Source: Marchantia polymorpha subsp. ruderalis
Lineage: Eukaryota > Streptophyta > Marchantiopsida > Marchantiales > Marchantiaceae
Assembly: GCA_037833965.1 (NCBI GenBank)
Contig: AP031357.1
Coordinates: 6,158,001 to 6,222,000 of the forward strand
Reading direction: 5' to 3'
Length of the DNA: 64,000 nt
Of the stretch, positions 49,462-61,895 are shown piece after piece (the stretch's first letter is position 1; every line of letters starts with the position of its first letter). Under the pieces are notes generated by a model, which searched no databases, had not been told where the DNA came from, and worked only from the letters and a program-made list of their open reading frames with translations. Made by a program: the position numbers and the translations under genes.

Positions 49462-49540
49462 AATCTCTGCAACAATTGAGACTAAATAAAACAATCCATC
49501 ACATGGATTGTTTTATTTAGTCTCAATTGTTGCAGAGATT
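49462..49540. repeat. perfect inverted repeat, 38-bp arms with 3-bp loop
   Basis: The left arm 49462-49499 begins aatctctgcaacaattgag; the right arm 49503-49540 is its exact reverse complement; the loop is cac. No mismatch was found over 38 pairs. Confidence 0.97.
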
Positions 49541-50000
49541 TATTTTAAAGAGTGTCAATTATATACTAGAGATAGTTGTTTTGAAATCAAAAAAAATTTT
49601 ATCCATGTATTCAAACAATGAATTGAAAATCAATGCATCACATTTTCCAATGAACATCAACGAGTCATAACGACCTTTAAAAATTTAGATCTCATCTTGT
49701 TGATCAACATATGCTATCGATAGGTATCTAATAGTGGCAATTAACGTAGAGTAAAATTCATTGTTGAGATATAAAAAAATACAACAACTTGAATTACAAG
49801 ATTGAGTTGATGTACATTACAACTACAAATTGAATCAAGAAGCAACCATCGTGTTCAATTTGATTAGAAACACAAGTAATTATTTCACGTATTTGACCTG
49901 TCATATCTGGACATCATCAAACAAAACGGAAAAATTGTATTCATAGTGTTTTAAAAGTCTCAAACAACTTGTCTCTAGTGTCATGTTCGTAAAGAGTAAG

Positions 50001-50166
50001 ATATCATAAATTAAAGCAATACAACCTAGTGTACATAGTAAATTTAATTTGAACGTCAAAATACAAGTATCTCTCAACAAATGATATCATAAATTAAAGC
50101 AATACAGCCTAGTGTACATAGTAAATCTAATTTGAACGTCAAAATACAAGTATCTCTCAACAAATG
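50001..50166. repeat. 83-bp tandem duplication
   Basis: Copies 50001-50083 and 50084-50166 both begin atatcataaattaaagc and contain cctagtgtacatagtaaat; only a few mismatches. Confidence 0.93.
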
Positions 50167-51857
50167 ATGAATCGAATGCAACAGAAAAGTCTTAGCAACC
50201 AACAAGTATTTTGCCAACTTTTTGAACGCAAATGGCGATAGGAACCCGGACAAACAATGATATTTTTGCCTCATTGCATTTGCCAAAATAACTGAGAGCC
50301 AATTCTTTCCATGCACACTCCACTTTGCGCTATAAATTTTAATGACAAGCAAAGACCAACCATCTCAATAACAAGTTTGAAAAGTTTGATGTTCATAATA
50401 TGAACTTAAAAACATACAATTATGTTTGTTGAATTTGATTGGCTCAAAAAGTTTCAATGCACTATGAATAAAAATATTATTAACTTCACGATCAAATAAA
50501 AACGTGCGTAAAATTGTGTTGACGATATATACAGCTGATATCAACATATATGTTGATATCAAAATACAGCTCATCATCACATACAACAAAATGAGCATGG
50601 ATAGTATTTATAAAAAAAGTATCATCAAAGAAAATTTGTTTGACATCTATTGACAAAGCACAATAATCATCTCACTTCAAAATATATTGGCTTTCTTCAT
50701 GATTCTCTTAAATTCTTTTAAACCATTCTTTTAGACACAAAATCTAAGAAAGTATTCGATAGATGGAGTTGTTGCATTGCTCTATTTATCTAATATGATA
50801 TCAAGGTTGATTCTACTCTTATTCAAGGATGCTTGAATCAAGACAAGCCCGAATGACGCTTCTTGCTTTGAATCAACTCTGTGCTATTTGTCACAACAAT
50901 TACTCAAGATACTTAAACCCCGTGAGGTTCCAAATTTTGACAACCAAAGACCAAGATCTTCCGGAGTATCGAACCTGTGCTTCTTTCTAAAATTCCGGTT
51001 CGACGTTAGGCGGACTGAATTTGCTAAAGAATTGTTTGTGTTGATCAAATTGGTGATAGAGCCTGAATTGAAGAAAATTTTAAAATTTTGCTTGAAATTA
51101 TAAAGATTTCTAAACTTCAAGCAAAATTTCATGGATTTGTGAAGTTTTTTTAAAATTTTCCAAATCAGGGTTAGCGTTCCGCACCACTGTGGTCAGGAGC
51201 GGAGCCATAGAGGGGGGCCGGGGGAGCATGCCCCCGCAAGCCCAGGAAGGGTCTACACAGATTGTGAGTTACAGAATGTGAAATTGAATGTTACAGAATG
51301 GCGGGTAGCACCCCCTCGCCCCCCCCCAGCTGAAAAAAATGAAAAATTTTTTTCGGAATTAAAACATTTTTGAATAGTAAGTACCGCGGTAGCCGCTGTA
51401 AATAATAATCGGTACGCGAAAACAGAGTAAAAAGGTAATCTCTGGGTCTAGGAGACTCGAGTGCAGTCTAGGGGTTTTGGCTTAGGCCACGGTCGTGCGC
51501 CTTGGACGGAACCGACGGTTCATGCTGAAGTACTCGCCTTCAGCGCAAGTAGAGGGAAGGGCCTTCGGCTCAAGCTCCTTGGTGGAGGCTCTATCGCTAA
51601 AGACGTACGAAGCATATATTACGGAACTCCTTCGTTGGTGGAAACGACCTCGTCGCTAGACTTCGTCTTCGGCTGTAGACTCCTTCGGCCAAGCACCTTC
51701 GGCATGAGCGCCTTCGTTGCTAGTGACTTCGGCTCCGGAACACTACTTCGGTGGAAGAAGAAAAGAAAAAGAAAACGGCTGAGGCGAGTGCCTTCGCCGC
51801 GAGCGCTTTCGGCGATACGCGGACGGAGAGTGAATACGCCGCCGATTTCCGCCGGCG

Positions 51858-51975
51858 AATGTACAAGTGTGGGAGTCCGCTCAACATCGGAGAGTGAATT
51901 CGCGCGTGCAAATCAGAATGTACAAGTGTGGGAGTCCGCTCAACAGCGGAGAGTGAATTCGCACGTGCGAATCAG
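51858..51975. repeat. 59-bp tandem duplication
   Basis: Two copies starting aatgtacaagtgtgggagtc and ending in aatcag; a few mismatches. Confidence 0.93.
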
Positions 51976-51978
51976 ACC

Positions 51979-52050
51979 GTTACACCGGCATAGCATTCAA
52001 GCAGGTCGCTGCCAGTTACACCGGCATAGCATTCAAGCAGGTCGCTGCAA
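51979..52050. repeat. 36-bp tandem duplication
   Basis: Two copies of gttacaccggcatagcattc followed by aagcaggtcgctgc, differing only at the junction. Confidence 0.93.
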
Positions 52051-52060
52051 GCCCAATAAT

Positions 52061-53386
52061 ATGCCTTTGGGGCCTGGAAAGATCGTTTGTTTTGCGCAGG
52101 TTTACGTGATACTCCCATCCTTTTCACTATGTTCTTTTCATCAATGTTGCCTTTACTTTGGACTTGTTACCCCTCCTCTACTCATGCGTGTTGCGTTTCA
52201 GATCGTCAGCAGCCCCTTAACGTCCTCGTATGTTCTGTGCCCATGTAATCTAGGCCTGCGTCTGCAGCGCAGTAAGAATTGCATATTTTCGAGTATGACT
52301 CCAAGTAGTCTCCAGTGGTTAATGAAAGGCTGAGTTGATTTCATCGAAGGTCACTTGACGTTACGAATAGATTGTCCATCGGAGGCCAAAACGACAACAA
52401 TTTGGATCTGAAACTTCAAGATGGATCAAGGATTCTCCTCAGTCTTCGAGAACTGGACGCGTCACAATGCACAAGTTTCGAAAGGATTTCGTCCATCGCG
52501 GTAGAAACGAGTACAACATCCTGCCCTCAGAGATCTATTCAATTTCACTGCGACAGTAGCTGTAAATGTTTCTTACTACTGTGGAGACTCTACATCTCAG
52601 TCATCGTGTCAAGAGTCAGTACAAGCTGTGCAATCAATGAGACAGTGATAACAGAGACTCCATGAGTGATGGTAGAACCGACTCCTCATACTTCTGCGGT
52701 ACTCTTCGTTCGAAATACGCAAAAAATTGGTTATCATCCACATCATCCCGAGATATCAGCTTCTGCACTACTATGCCCGTAGTAAAAACAAAAAGAACCC
52801 TGACAGGGACTATGAAGTATGCAGAGTAAAATTCTTCCAAAACAATGACTGTGGCTCTTTAAACTCGTTAACCAAAACAACGAATGAAAAGGATTAACTG
52901 TGCTCTATGATATTTCCTGTGATAGTCTAAACTCATTGAAAATATACATCGACATAGAAAACTATACACCAGTTGTTGAATCAAGATTGTGAATTTTAGC
53001 GAGAAAACGTTGTTTGCTGATTAGTGTACAGGGCACCAGATGGTTGGTGCGTATGATGTTTACTTACTGATAAAATCTTACAGTCCAGAACATCAATAGA
53101 TTGGACAACCACGTCCTTGTTGAAGCAAGGCAGTGTCGAGTACAGAAGACTATGCAAGGTATCTCTACATGATGAAGAAGAACGAAGAATAATCTTTGGC
53201 TCCATGGTGTAAGGTGCTATTGACAATTCACTCAATCTTGTCATGGTAATCCCATATGCCACATGCTTGACGCTAATTCTGCATCTCTATCCTGACTACT
53301 GTTACCGAGTGATTGGAGAATTTGCCCAAGCTCACTCTTTCAACAATGAATAAGACTCAAATCTTTCATGACAGAAGCACTGTTCT
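52061..53386. other. intergenic, 3' side of the hydrolase gene
   Basis: No gene is recognised. The part next to 53386 should include the 3' untranslated region of the alpha/beta hydrolase. Open frames at 52.6-53.3 kb on the minus strand show no family resemblance. Confidence 0.4.
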
Positions 53387-56300
53387 TCATCGGATTACAG
53401 CTTCTTCTGGCTCTGGCACACCCATACTACCTCCAACCATGTCCACGCTCACCAACCTCGCATCGCTTTCCTGTCTTTTCCTGGTATCAGGTCCTTTACC
53501 GCTCGACACCTGAGAATTAAGCAACACCAAGTAATCCATGACAAGAGGATCTGTCCATGGGGCACCCAACGGAGCTTCTCCTCCAGCAATCCATCCTAAA
53601 TGTCCTCCACCTGGAGTAACGACCAGTGCGCAATTCTTGTTTGCCTGCACAGGAGTTCTCGACGGTCAACTCACTTGACTTCATTTCGTACTGCTACTGT
53701 CTAAATAAGTACTCTTTAGAAGTCGTTTTGAATCATCACACTCATCACGAAGCCTCGACAAAAAGGTCGTCAAAGTGCGTCGTTCCGATTGCACTTTGCC
53801 TAGTAACAGATCCAGCAGTGATGTATAAGTCCGCTCAATACAAGTTTTCAACTGCATTGGTTAAATTTGAATGCTATGATTTGGTCAAAGAAGCTACAAA
53901 CGAAGGTAGATCACAGAATGTGCTTACCTCAATGTCAGCTCTTGGTATACCAGCTGCTGGTGCAATTGGATCATCTTCAGCCTGAAGTTTCATAACGTGA
54001 GACAGACCTTCAAAAGAAACTCAGACTAACGAGACTCTTGGGTCAGATCTTTTCAGAACTGACCCGTCTTCTAACAGAAATCTACGAAGTAGTGTGAAAA
54101 TATCGAGCTTTTCATGGTCCTCTGAAGACTACGGACAGGTAGGGTAGAGAAAGGGACCTGTACGCATAGAAGAGGGATTCTGACATCCTTAATAGAGCGA
54201 GAACTGGATGAAAAGTCGTAGTATTCATCCACAGTTTTGAAGCCAAACGACACTGCTCGTGGACCACAAAGACAATACGTCAGCCCATTTTCACCACTTC
54301 ATCTCGGAAAAACTGGAAGTATAAGAAGAAGAAGAACGTCCATAAATGTAACCATACACAAATTAAAACTGCAATACTTTCGGAAATCCCAAACGCCTGT
54401 AGGAGAGACGTGCATCGCAGGTATTTTACTGCCAGAATCTTGGAGCTCGAATTCTATTCTTGCGTGTGCAAAGGGTCCGTGAATTATATCGAAGGAGAAA
54501 TACCTCTAGTGATTCCCTCGTCAAAGTCCCTGACAGTTTTTGGGTTGGCTGCTTTTTCAATGTTATATTCTCCACCGATTCCTTCGAAGAGTTTTGCATG
54601 TCTGTAACGAAATGATAATCAAAAAACTAAACGGCATGGCCACTTAAGAGATTCATTTGGAATCTACGGATTTCTATATGAATAATTCTATGATAGGTAA
54701 TTGAGTAAACTGATTGGTGTAGGGGCTTACTTCTTGAATATCTTTTGCAGTGCTGAGGCCAAACTTTTATCATAAATGTTGTTGAAACCTTGGTGGAAGT
54801 TTATATCCGCTAGTACCAAGTCAAAGGGATTACACAATGAAACTGCACCTGACAGTACACAGTTTTCACCCTCCTGCACATGTCCGATCAAATTCTGAGA
54901 TTCCTGTCTGGAGGAGGAACACGCATGGAGGAACTTAAAGCAACTTGGTTAAGATTATAGCTGGGAAGTCAAAGTGATGATATACCTGACCCAGATAGCG
55001 GACCAGAATGTTGGCACCCAACGACCAGCCAGCGGCATAAATTCTCGAATTTGAACAATAGTTGGCGACATACTTAACAACTTGACGGAGATCCTCTGTA
55101 AAAGACGCGGAGTAAAACTGCATAATAACACTTCACACTGTTAACTCGAAGTCTGCGGCTTACCGAAAGCACAAACTTTTTTTCCAATCGTAACACCGAG
55201 GCTACACTCTACCATCACATGCTCAGGGGAATTAGCCGAGTAGGAAAGTGACATACCTGAGGAGAAGTGACGGGACTGTCGCCACATCCACGACTATTAA
55301 ACACTACAGGTCTCCATCCTGCCTTCCTCGCTCTCACCAACATGTGCCTCACATATGTATCACCGCTGCCTCCTGTCAAACCAGGCTGCAACCAAGGAAT
55401 GTGTCGCAACGAGCTATGGCTAAGCACTTGAACCTCAATAGACATCAACTCACTAACTGATGAGGAATGCTCAGAAAAATTCTGGACGCCCACGTGAACC
55501 ACGGAAATGTGCGTTCTCATGGTTTGAGGACGTCAACGAACAACCATCTATGTGATACAGAAACAATATGGAATTCGCAGCCGCTACTGCTGTCGGCGGA
55601 GGTGCTTACATCCTAGTGGCAAGCATCACAGGAAAAATTCACGATGTATGGGACGCTGTAAGACGGACCAGAAGAACAAGCACTGGCGCATCCTCCGGCA
55701 AATCACTACTCCACAGGCCTGCATCTTCACCACCAACAGGCCAATCCAAGGCTACTGTTCCGCCATCCACCATTTTCAGACATTCCCTCTTGTACTGGAT
55801 AGTTGGCAAAGTCCGAAAGTAAGCGGCAAAAATAGTCTCCACGTGACAGTTGCTGAGCAGGAGAGGCCTTTTATACGGTTCCTTGAGAATGTTTATTCTT
55901 GTAAGAAGCTGTTTGTTAAAGCTCTCTTGATTCACCAACACTTCCACCTGATCCGCAGCACGCAAGCTGGAAATTCCATGACGAGAGGTACAAAAACATA
56001 CAATAACATCAAACGCAATTTTTGCTTTGCTCAAGGTCTACAACGTCTGCGTACACAAGGCCGAGCTGATGACAGGCACTCACTGGACATGCAATGGCAG
56101 CTACAGATAAACTGACCAATTTCCAATTCTCCATTTTGACAAATATATGTGTGTTCCAAAGGACACAGTACGCATCCATGGAGGAATTTCAAGTGATGTT
56201 GATTACCTCGATTGAATGCAACAAGAACGTCTCGGGGAAAACGTACGTCCTCTTCTGTCAGACTTCCAATCGGAATTAAACAATGTATTCGATGATGACA

Positions 56301-56586
56301 GATAGTTCCTCAAGGAGGAACGCTTATCTTGACAATCATACAAAAGCGGAGGATCGGCTCGTCCAAATTTCAACGAACAAATTTGAGATCGATGGGTTTT
56401 TACTGAAGACGTAAAATTTTTCATAAGAGGCGATTCGAATGAGCTCGGATATTTCCGAAATGACCGCCACGACAGGGTGTGGCCTTTACCTCCTGTCACC
56501 ACCGATGATGACTGAAAAACATATTTGTAAGGTATTCCCGCACATTTCATGTTACATACAACACTGGAAGAAACAGCAGTGTCCAT
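53387..56586 (-). CDS. EMB8-like alpha/beta hydrolase, probably plastid-targeted
   Basis: A member of the ABHD1/2/3-EMB8 group of serine hydrolases (lipase or acyl-esterase-like; substrate unknown), closest in my memory to Arabidopsis At3g50790. Nine exons close exactly: 56207-56586, 55669-55966, 55257-55385, 54986-55117, 54731-54873, 54504-54601, 54158-54252, 53928-53981 and 53387-53644, giving 528 residues. Motifs are CHVETIFAAYFR, PVLVLLPGLTGGSGDTYVRH, VVFNSRGCGDSPVTSPQFYS, the nucleophile elbow GWSLGAN (Ser about 301), VSLCNPFDLVLADINFHQGF, VRDFDEGITRVSFGFKTVDE, the acid AEDDPIAP (Asp about 429) and GGGHLGW (His about 458). The first 126 residues, before the conserved core, are rich in Ser, Lys and Arg, as in a transit peptide. 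The start is the first Met of the open frame. All catalytic residues are present. Confidence 0.93.
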
Positions 56587-57323
56587 TTTCGGGCGACTTA
56601 ACCGCCAAGCTGCTTACAGCACCATAAAATGGGATGCAGGACGAGTGAAGAATTGAACAAGGCAGGGGAGCTCAGCTGCTGGGAGTTTCGTTACGAGTTA
56701 CAGCGAAAGCTCATCTCATCGAAGGGATCCCTCATACGAACCAGCCACGCACAGCCAGGAACTCACGTCATTCATATACGACGGCCTGAGCCTGAGAGCA
56801 GACTGCCAGTGGACGCTATCAGTAAATTACCACTGCCATGGACCTCGCCGAATCCGGCCTGTCTTTCGTTCGAGGCTTACACAGGCAGTTACTTCTCGGG
56901 TGATGCTTGCAATGCCCAATCAGCGAGAAGAGCTGGAGCCGATTTATGCACCCTTCCCCGACCTCAGAATCGAGGAGCCACCCAAACGCAGCAGCAAGGG
57001 CAGGGGAAGGGGAAGGAGGAGCGGCTACGAGACCTCAACTCATCGCAGGCTTTAATGCACCAGTCCATGCCCGGACGAGCAGAAGCGGCTCGGACGGTAC
57101 CGGCCGCATTTCTCCGCGCGACGGAGTGTATGCGTGCGGAAGCGATTTACGGCGATGGATGGCGGATCTACGGTGGTCCCTCGCACTTCCATTCTGCGGT
57201 CTGCGGTTGTGAAGCCTCCCTGCCAAATGGTCGGCGATTCACGACGGATGAATTTCGCATTATTCGGGAAATTGGAGGCTATTAGCGTCTTCTGTCGGGG
57301 TCTAGTATAGGGACAGACACTCT

Positions 57324-57344
57324 GAGAGAGAGAGAGAGAGAGAG
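57324..57344. repeat. (GA)n microsatellite
   Basis: An uninterrupted 21-bp GA tract in the GC-rich region upstream of the hydrolase gene. Confidence 0.95.
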
Positions 57345-59131
57345 TACCAGCACGACGGGAGCCACGTTCGTGGGGCAGCCATGATCCGCTTCGTGCGAGC
57401 TATTGCTTGCGCATGAATCTGCTCGTAATAACTAGAAACAGCTCAGCCATCGGCGCCCTGCTGAATGTCCAGTCTTCCTGCGGGCGCCCGTGCTTCACCA
57501 TTCCCGTCCCGTACCGACATCAGAGCGTGAAGGTCTCTGCGATCGATCGCGTCGTTGTAACCGCACATTGAAAGCTGACCACGATTGCCGACCCCGTCTC
57601 GTGAAGCGAATGGCGACAGGCGCAGGTCCTCTGCCGCCGTGCTGAAATATTCGCAACATTTTTGCGTCAGACTCTGCGCCCAACCAACCAACCAGCGGGC
57701 GCCGGAGGAGTGTGACTTGGCACCCATTTCAGGCTTGTATCACGAGCCGCATTACTGGACGCGAAAGCGTCCACGCCGCTGCAGTCGTCCCGCGTGGCGC
57801 GTGCGATGCGGTGGGCCCCGCAGGCTCCCAGCCCTCCCGGTGACCTTTATCTATGACGCAGGACGAAGCCCGCGCTGGTCGTTGCTTCGAATCCAGTTCC
57901 GGTTTCCATTCGCGGGTGAGCCTGTCAAAGCTAGATCCTTGGGGTTCAGCTCGCCAGTAGCATGCGAGCCTTTGCCAACCTACTGATATTCTCCGCCGTA
58001 AATCAAGTTTTGTTTCAGTCTCGATAGGTATATAACAGGATGTACTTACAACGATGTGTTGATGATATTATTTATTGTTCCGATATTCTTGCAATGGAAT
58101 AAGTACTGGAAAAAAAACACAGTAGGTGACGTCCACATTACTAGGATGGCGACCTTTCGTGGTGAGAGATGGAGAAGTATCTTTTTGCTTCAATTTTATA
58201 TTTAAATATAATCTTTGAAAAGCACAAGGGTGGAAATTCAAGAATTGTAATGTGCAATCATTCAGCCAAAAAAAAACCATTCGGTTTTCTAGTATTGACT
58301 TATATATTATCTCTTAAAATTTACTAAGGTGATCTTGACTATCTTTATATTGACAATTCTAACGATTTCAACCCGACATATCTTATAACAATTACAATAT
58401 TAAAATGTTATATCAAACTTTGGAACACAAAATATGATTCCAAATAGCAACATTGCATGTAATCATCTTGAATATTCGGGTTATTGTGCAAGACTCCGAT
58501 GATGAAGATGAGACGCTAACCATTTTAATCACGTTTCATTGAACAAGCTCGTTCAGGCTCGTGACGCTCGACATCCACGTGATTTCTTGTTTCATCGAGA
58601 CCATTGACTTATCGAGTTGGAAGGAATCGTAGAAATCTGCAACCAGCCAAAGTCTTACCAAACAAATCTTGACTAAGTAGATACATTGATATCTATACAA
58701 CCTTGAAACATATAACATAACATCATAATAGTATATATCATAAATTATTTTGGATTTAGAAGTCAACCTTGTATCTTGACCTGTGATGTACTCAACCATG
58801 TAGCAATATTGTAGTACAACACTCAACAACAAGGTATGACGTATTCACCATGTTCATTTAGAAACAGTACAAGCCTTATCCAAGCTCCGGTACAAACTGT
58901 GGTAAACTCTAAGTGGTAGTCAGCATACATGTGCTTAACATCGTCCTTCAGTACATGGACTTGTTCACTTTTCAATCGTCACCATCACAGTCTTAATACT
59001 AAACTTGCAGAACTCCAGAGCATCAAACAAACAAAAGACAGTAATTTATTTGGGAATCCATCTATTTGAATATGCGTAGCCTAAATATAAAAAAAATTCA
59101 TGGCGTAATATTGATAGCCATGAACAATCAA

Positions 59132-59155
59132 TATTTATTTATTTATTTATTTATT
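59132..59155. repeat. (ATTT)n microsatellite
   Basis: About six units of tatt/attt in AT-rich intergenic DNA. Confidence 0.9.
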
Positions 59156-61895
59156 CATTATCTTTGCATTCCCCAAATGATATTCATTTACTTTGGTTAT
59201 CAGTCCTAAATTACTTCTTACGATTTTGATACTAAACCACGTTTTTTATTGAATATCTTTTTACAAAAAGCCTCTTTCTGAAATGTAAACGATAATATAA
59301 GGTTCAGATAGTGTTCTTCTCCCAAAAAGAACAAAATCTCATTTATATAGACTACAAACCACGCTTGGTGTAGTAAGAAACCATTTTATTAGAAGCTGGC
59401 AACGACCATTGAGCTCCAAGTAGTGAATGAAGCTATTGTTTGTATGGGGGTTAGTAAGGATTCAGGTCGGAAGTAGGGAGTTAAATTAGTACCAAGATTC
59501 CAATTTCTGAATATGATTCAAGTCAAACTATCTAGTATCGAGAGAACTATGTTAACTCAATATTTAGTGTATCATTTATTGAGAACTTTAGTAACCTAAT
59601 GGATGAGATCAGATTATCTTACCTTTAGTCACATATGATGTTGCTTGGGATCTCACAAATGAACCGAACCTTGGATCTGACCATGACTTGGCATAACCAT
59701 TCGTGTAGATCTTGCATTGGGAGGAAAAGAGCTGTTCGAAAGATTCAACATTGAAACTTGTTGGTCACGTGAGCTGTTGAGCAAAACACAGGATTTATTT
59801 GTTGACCCTACCGCCACGGCCCAAGTTCTTCCATAACAGCATATGCAGATATCAAGCTCACGCTTGTAGGCCTTACATTTGTTAGATTATGTGAAATCTA
59901 AGGACAATTTTCCAACCCTCCTGACAACCGTCATGCTAGATTTCTCTCCGTCAATGGTTGGAAAATGTCCCTGACTTGAGAATAATGCTCAAGTAGCAAG
60001 AAAAGTAAGTTGCTCGGCTGATAGTGCTACTCGTTTGATCATTTTCTGCTGTCAATCGTGCTGTCCGGTCCGGGCTTTGCTTGGTACAGAGGACAGAATC
60101 TTATTCACGTATACTGCGTGACCAAGACGTATCGCAAGAAGAAAGGACCAAGGATCACCAGGTTTGTGACGTGTTTTCACGACGCCTGATGTTGTGACGT
60201 CAGGCTCCGTGCTTCTCGTCTTAGTACTAAGTCATGCTATCCATGTATTCAGACATGACTTCATGGCCACCATCGGCATTTAGTCGAACTCTCCAAAGTA
60301 CAGGTATTCAGACACATTGTTATGGCCCCTTTAATGACTCGCGAACTATTACTGTTGCGTGTTAGTTTGCATGTTGCCTGTCAGAGCACTACTTGACCAA
60401 GTTCACCATTTCCATCGACTTGGAAACACGACATTCTTTCGTCCTTTGCGCAGCATAAAAGAAAGTAACATGTCAGCCACTTAACAATGACGAGGATTGT
60501 ACAAGAACAAAGAGATGCATCGCTCTGTGTACTCCTCGTTGCAAGAAGCTTCTGATGTGCTGGCTCTATGACAAACTTTTTTCAGCAGAGCCGCCGATCG
60601 ATTCTCGTAGAAATCTGAGAATCTTCGAGTGAAAACATAAACACCTAATGCATCAGGTTTCAGTACGTAACCTTTGCAGTGACCTATGTTTGACGTCGGT
60701 GGGATCAACTCTACCGTATCTTCGCTAAAGTATTGGAGCGAAAATTCCAAGTTTTCTGAATAGCGAACATACCAAAAGAAGGCCCGTAATAAAATGCTCA
60801 CATTTCCAAAAAAAATAGACGAGTACATTCTCGATTCTCGTTGCTACAGAGTGAATGGCTCACGGGCGAGAAGCAACTTCACATACATTTACTCTCTTAG
60901 TTGATTTGAGAATAATCATTCAGCCACAAGGATTATACACACAACTATGGTGATAAACACTCCTAGTTTCTCAAGCTGTCAATAGTTGTTTCCTACAGTA
61001 TCCAACCAAACAGAAAGTAAAACTCTCAAGTGCCTCTGCATCCACTGCATCCATGCATGGTCATCAACAAAAAAATAGATAGAGAAGATAGTTATATTTT
61101 ACACTCATGCATAATGATGCTTGTCTTGACAGTCATGTCCAACACAATTTCCCGGTATGTGGATTTATACCTATCCAAACTACAAAAACAAAATTCTATC
61201 TCGTAAAGATTTTACTGATGGTCGTGTGTGGTGACCGTCCCATGAGAAAAAGTCGAACTCAGTTGAGTACATCCGATTTCACCAAAGCCTGAAGAGATAT
61301 TCGATCACATGCCTTGAGCTCAAACTGTCACAGTGAAGAGTCGAAGACACAATTCGTGAAACTTCAGCATACCCGCCAGATGAGAATCAACCTTGCTGCT
61401 TGTAAATTGAAGCTAGTTGACTCCAGCGATTTGTAGATCTAAAGATGTAGGTATGTTTCTCTTCGATTGTCGCATTCACCAGCAATAATTTCAGACTTGA
61501 GCTTGACATTGAGCCTGAAGCGTTGGAATTTGAGGCACAAATTTCATAAACAAGGATTCCATTTGTTGACCGGTCCTGTACAAAAGAAATTAAATGTCTA
61601 GAGCTGGTACTGCAGGAAATTTTAGACATGTAGTCATCTTACTGAACTAGTAATATATATTTCAAACTTCTGTAAGACGCTGGCTCTCTATAAAACCCAA
61701 AGCATGCTAACTGTGCTCTAAGTCACCACACAGACGTATTACAACAAAATCCAAGCAGAGTGAGAAGGAGACAAGCATCTACCTGAAGGGGTTGAAGTAA
61801 GACAATTCACCTAATTCCATCCAGAGTGAAAAGTAGCAATTAGCTAACTCACAAAATTGTAGCAAAGCGTTGTCAGTGAGAAAGAAAGACTTACC

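Larger units (their letters stand above)
43932..51339. other. long AT-rich gene-poor stretch
   Basis: About 7.4 kb, extremely AT-rich between 45 and 51 kb, with no recognised host gene. The missing N-terminal exons of the syntaxin fragment were looked for on the minus strand at 43.9-44.7 kb and not seen. A perfect hairpin and an 83-bp tandem duplication lie at its right side. Open frames at 50.1-50.6 kb are AT-driven and unassigned; they may be old transposon remains. From about 51180 the base composition switches to GC-rich. Confidence 0.45.
51340..52060 (+). mobile_element. LTR-like sequence related to the 23.2-kb solo LTR
   Basis: 51350-51450 aligns with 23235-23340: shared ttaaaacatttttg, then aagtaccgc-gtagc, ctgtaaata and agagtaaaaagg in the same order and spacing. 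Further right the two diverge, and here the sequence is GC-rich and dominated by small tandem repeats. Clear TG...CA ends and a target duplication were not found, so extent and strand are tentative. A plus-strand frame at 51461-52333 crosses the repeats and is probably not a gene. Confidence 0.5.
56587..61895. other. intergenic, GC-rich left part and AT-rich right part
   Basis: 56.6-58.0 kb is GC-rich with overlapping open frames on both strands (the longest on the plus strand at 56629-57285). It probably carries the hydrolase leader and promoter and perhaps the start of an unrecognised gene. 58.0-61.9 kb is AT-rich with only short frames; one at 60481-60828 (minus) is unassigned. No family was recognised. 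Confidence 0.4.

Noticed and set aside
51461..52333. 290-codon plus-strand open frame
   Set aside because: It crosses two tandem duplications in LTR-like sequence; the encoded repeat is a by-product of the DNA repeats.
56629..57285. 218-codon plus-strand open frame upstream of the hydrolase
   Set aside because: GC-rich leader region where all frames tend to stay open; composition is low in hydrophobic residues and no family resemblance was seen.
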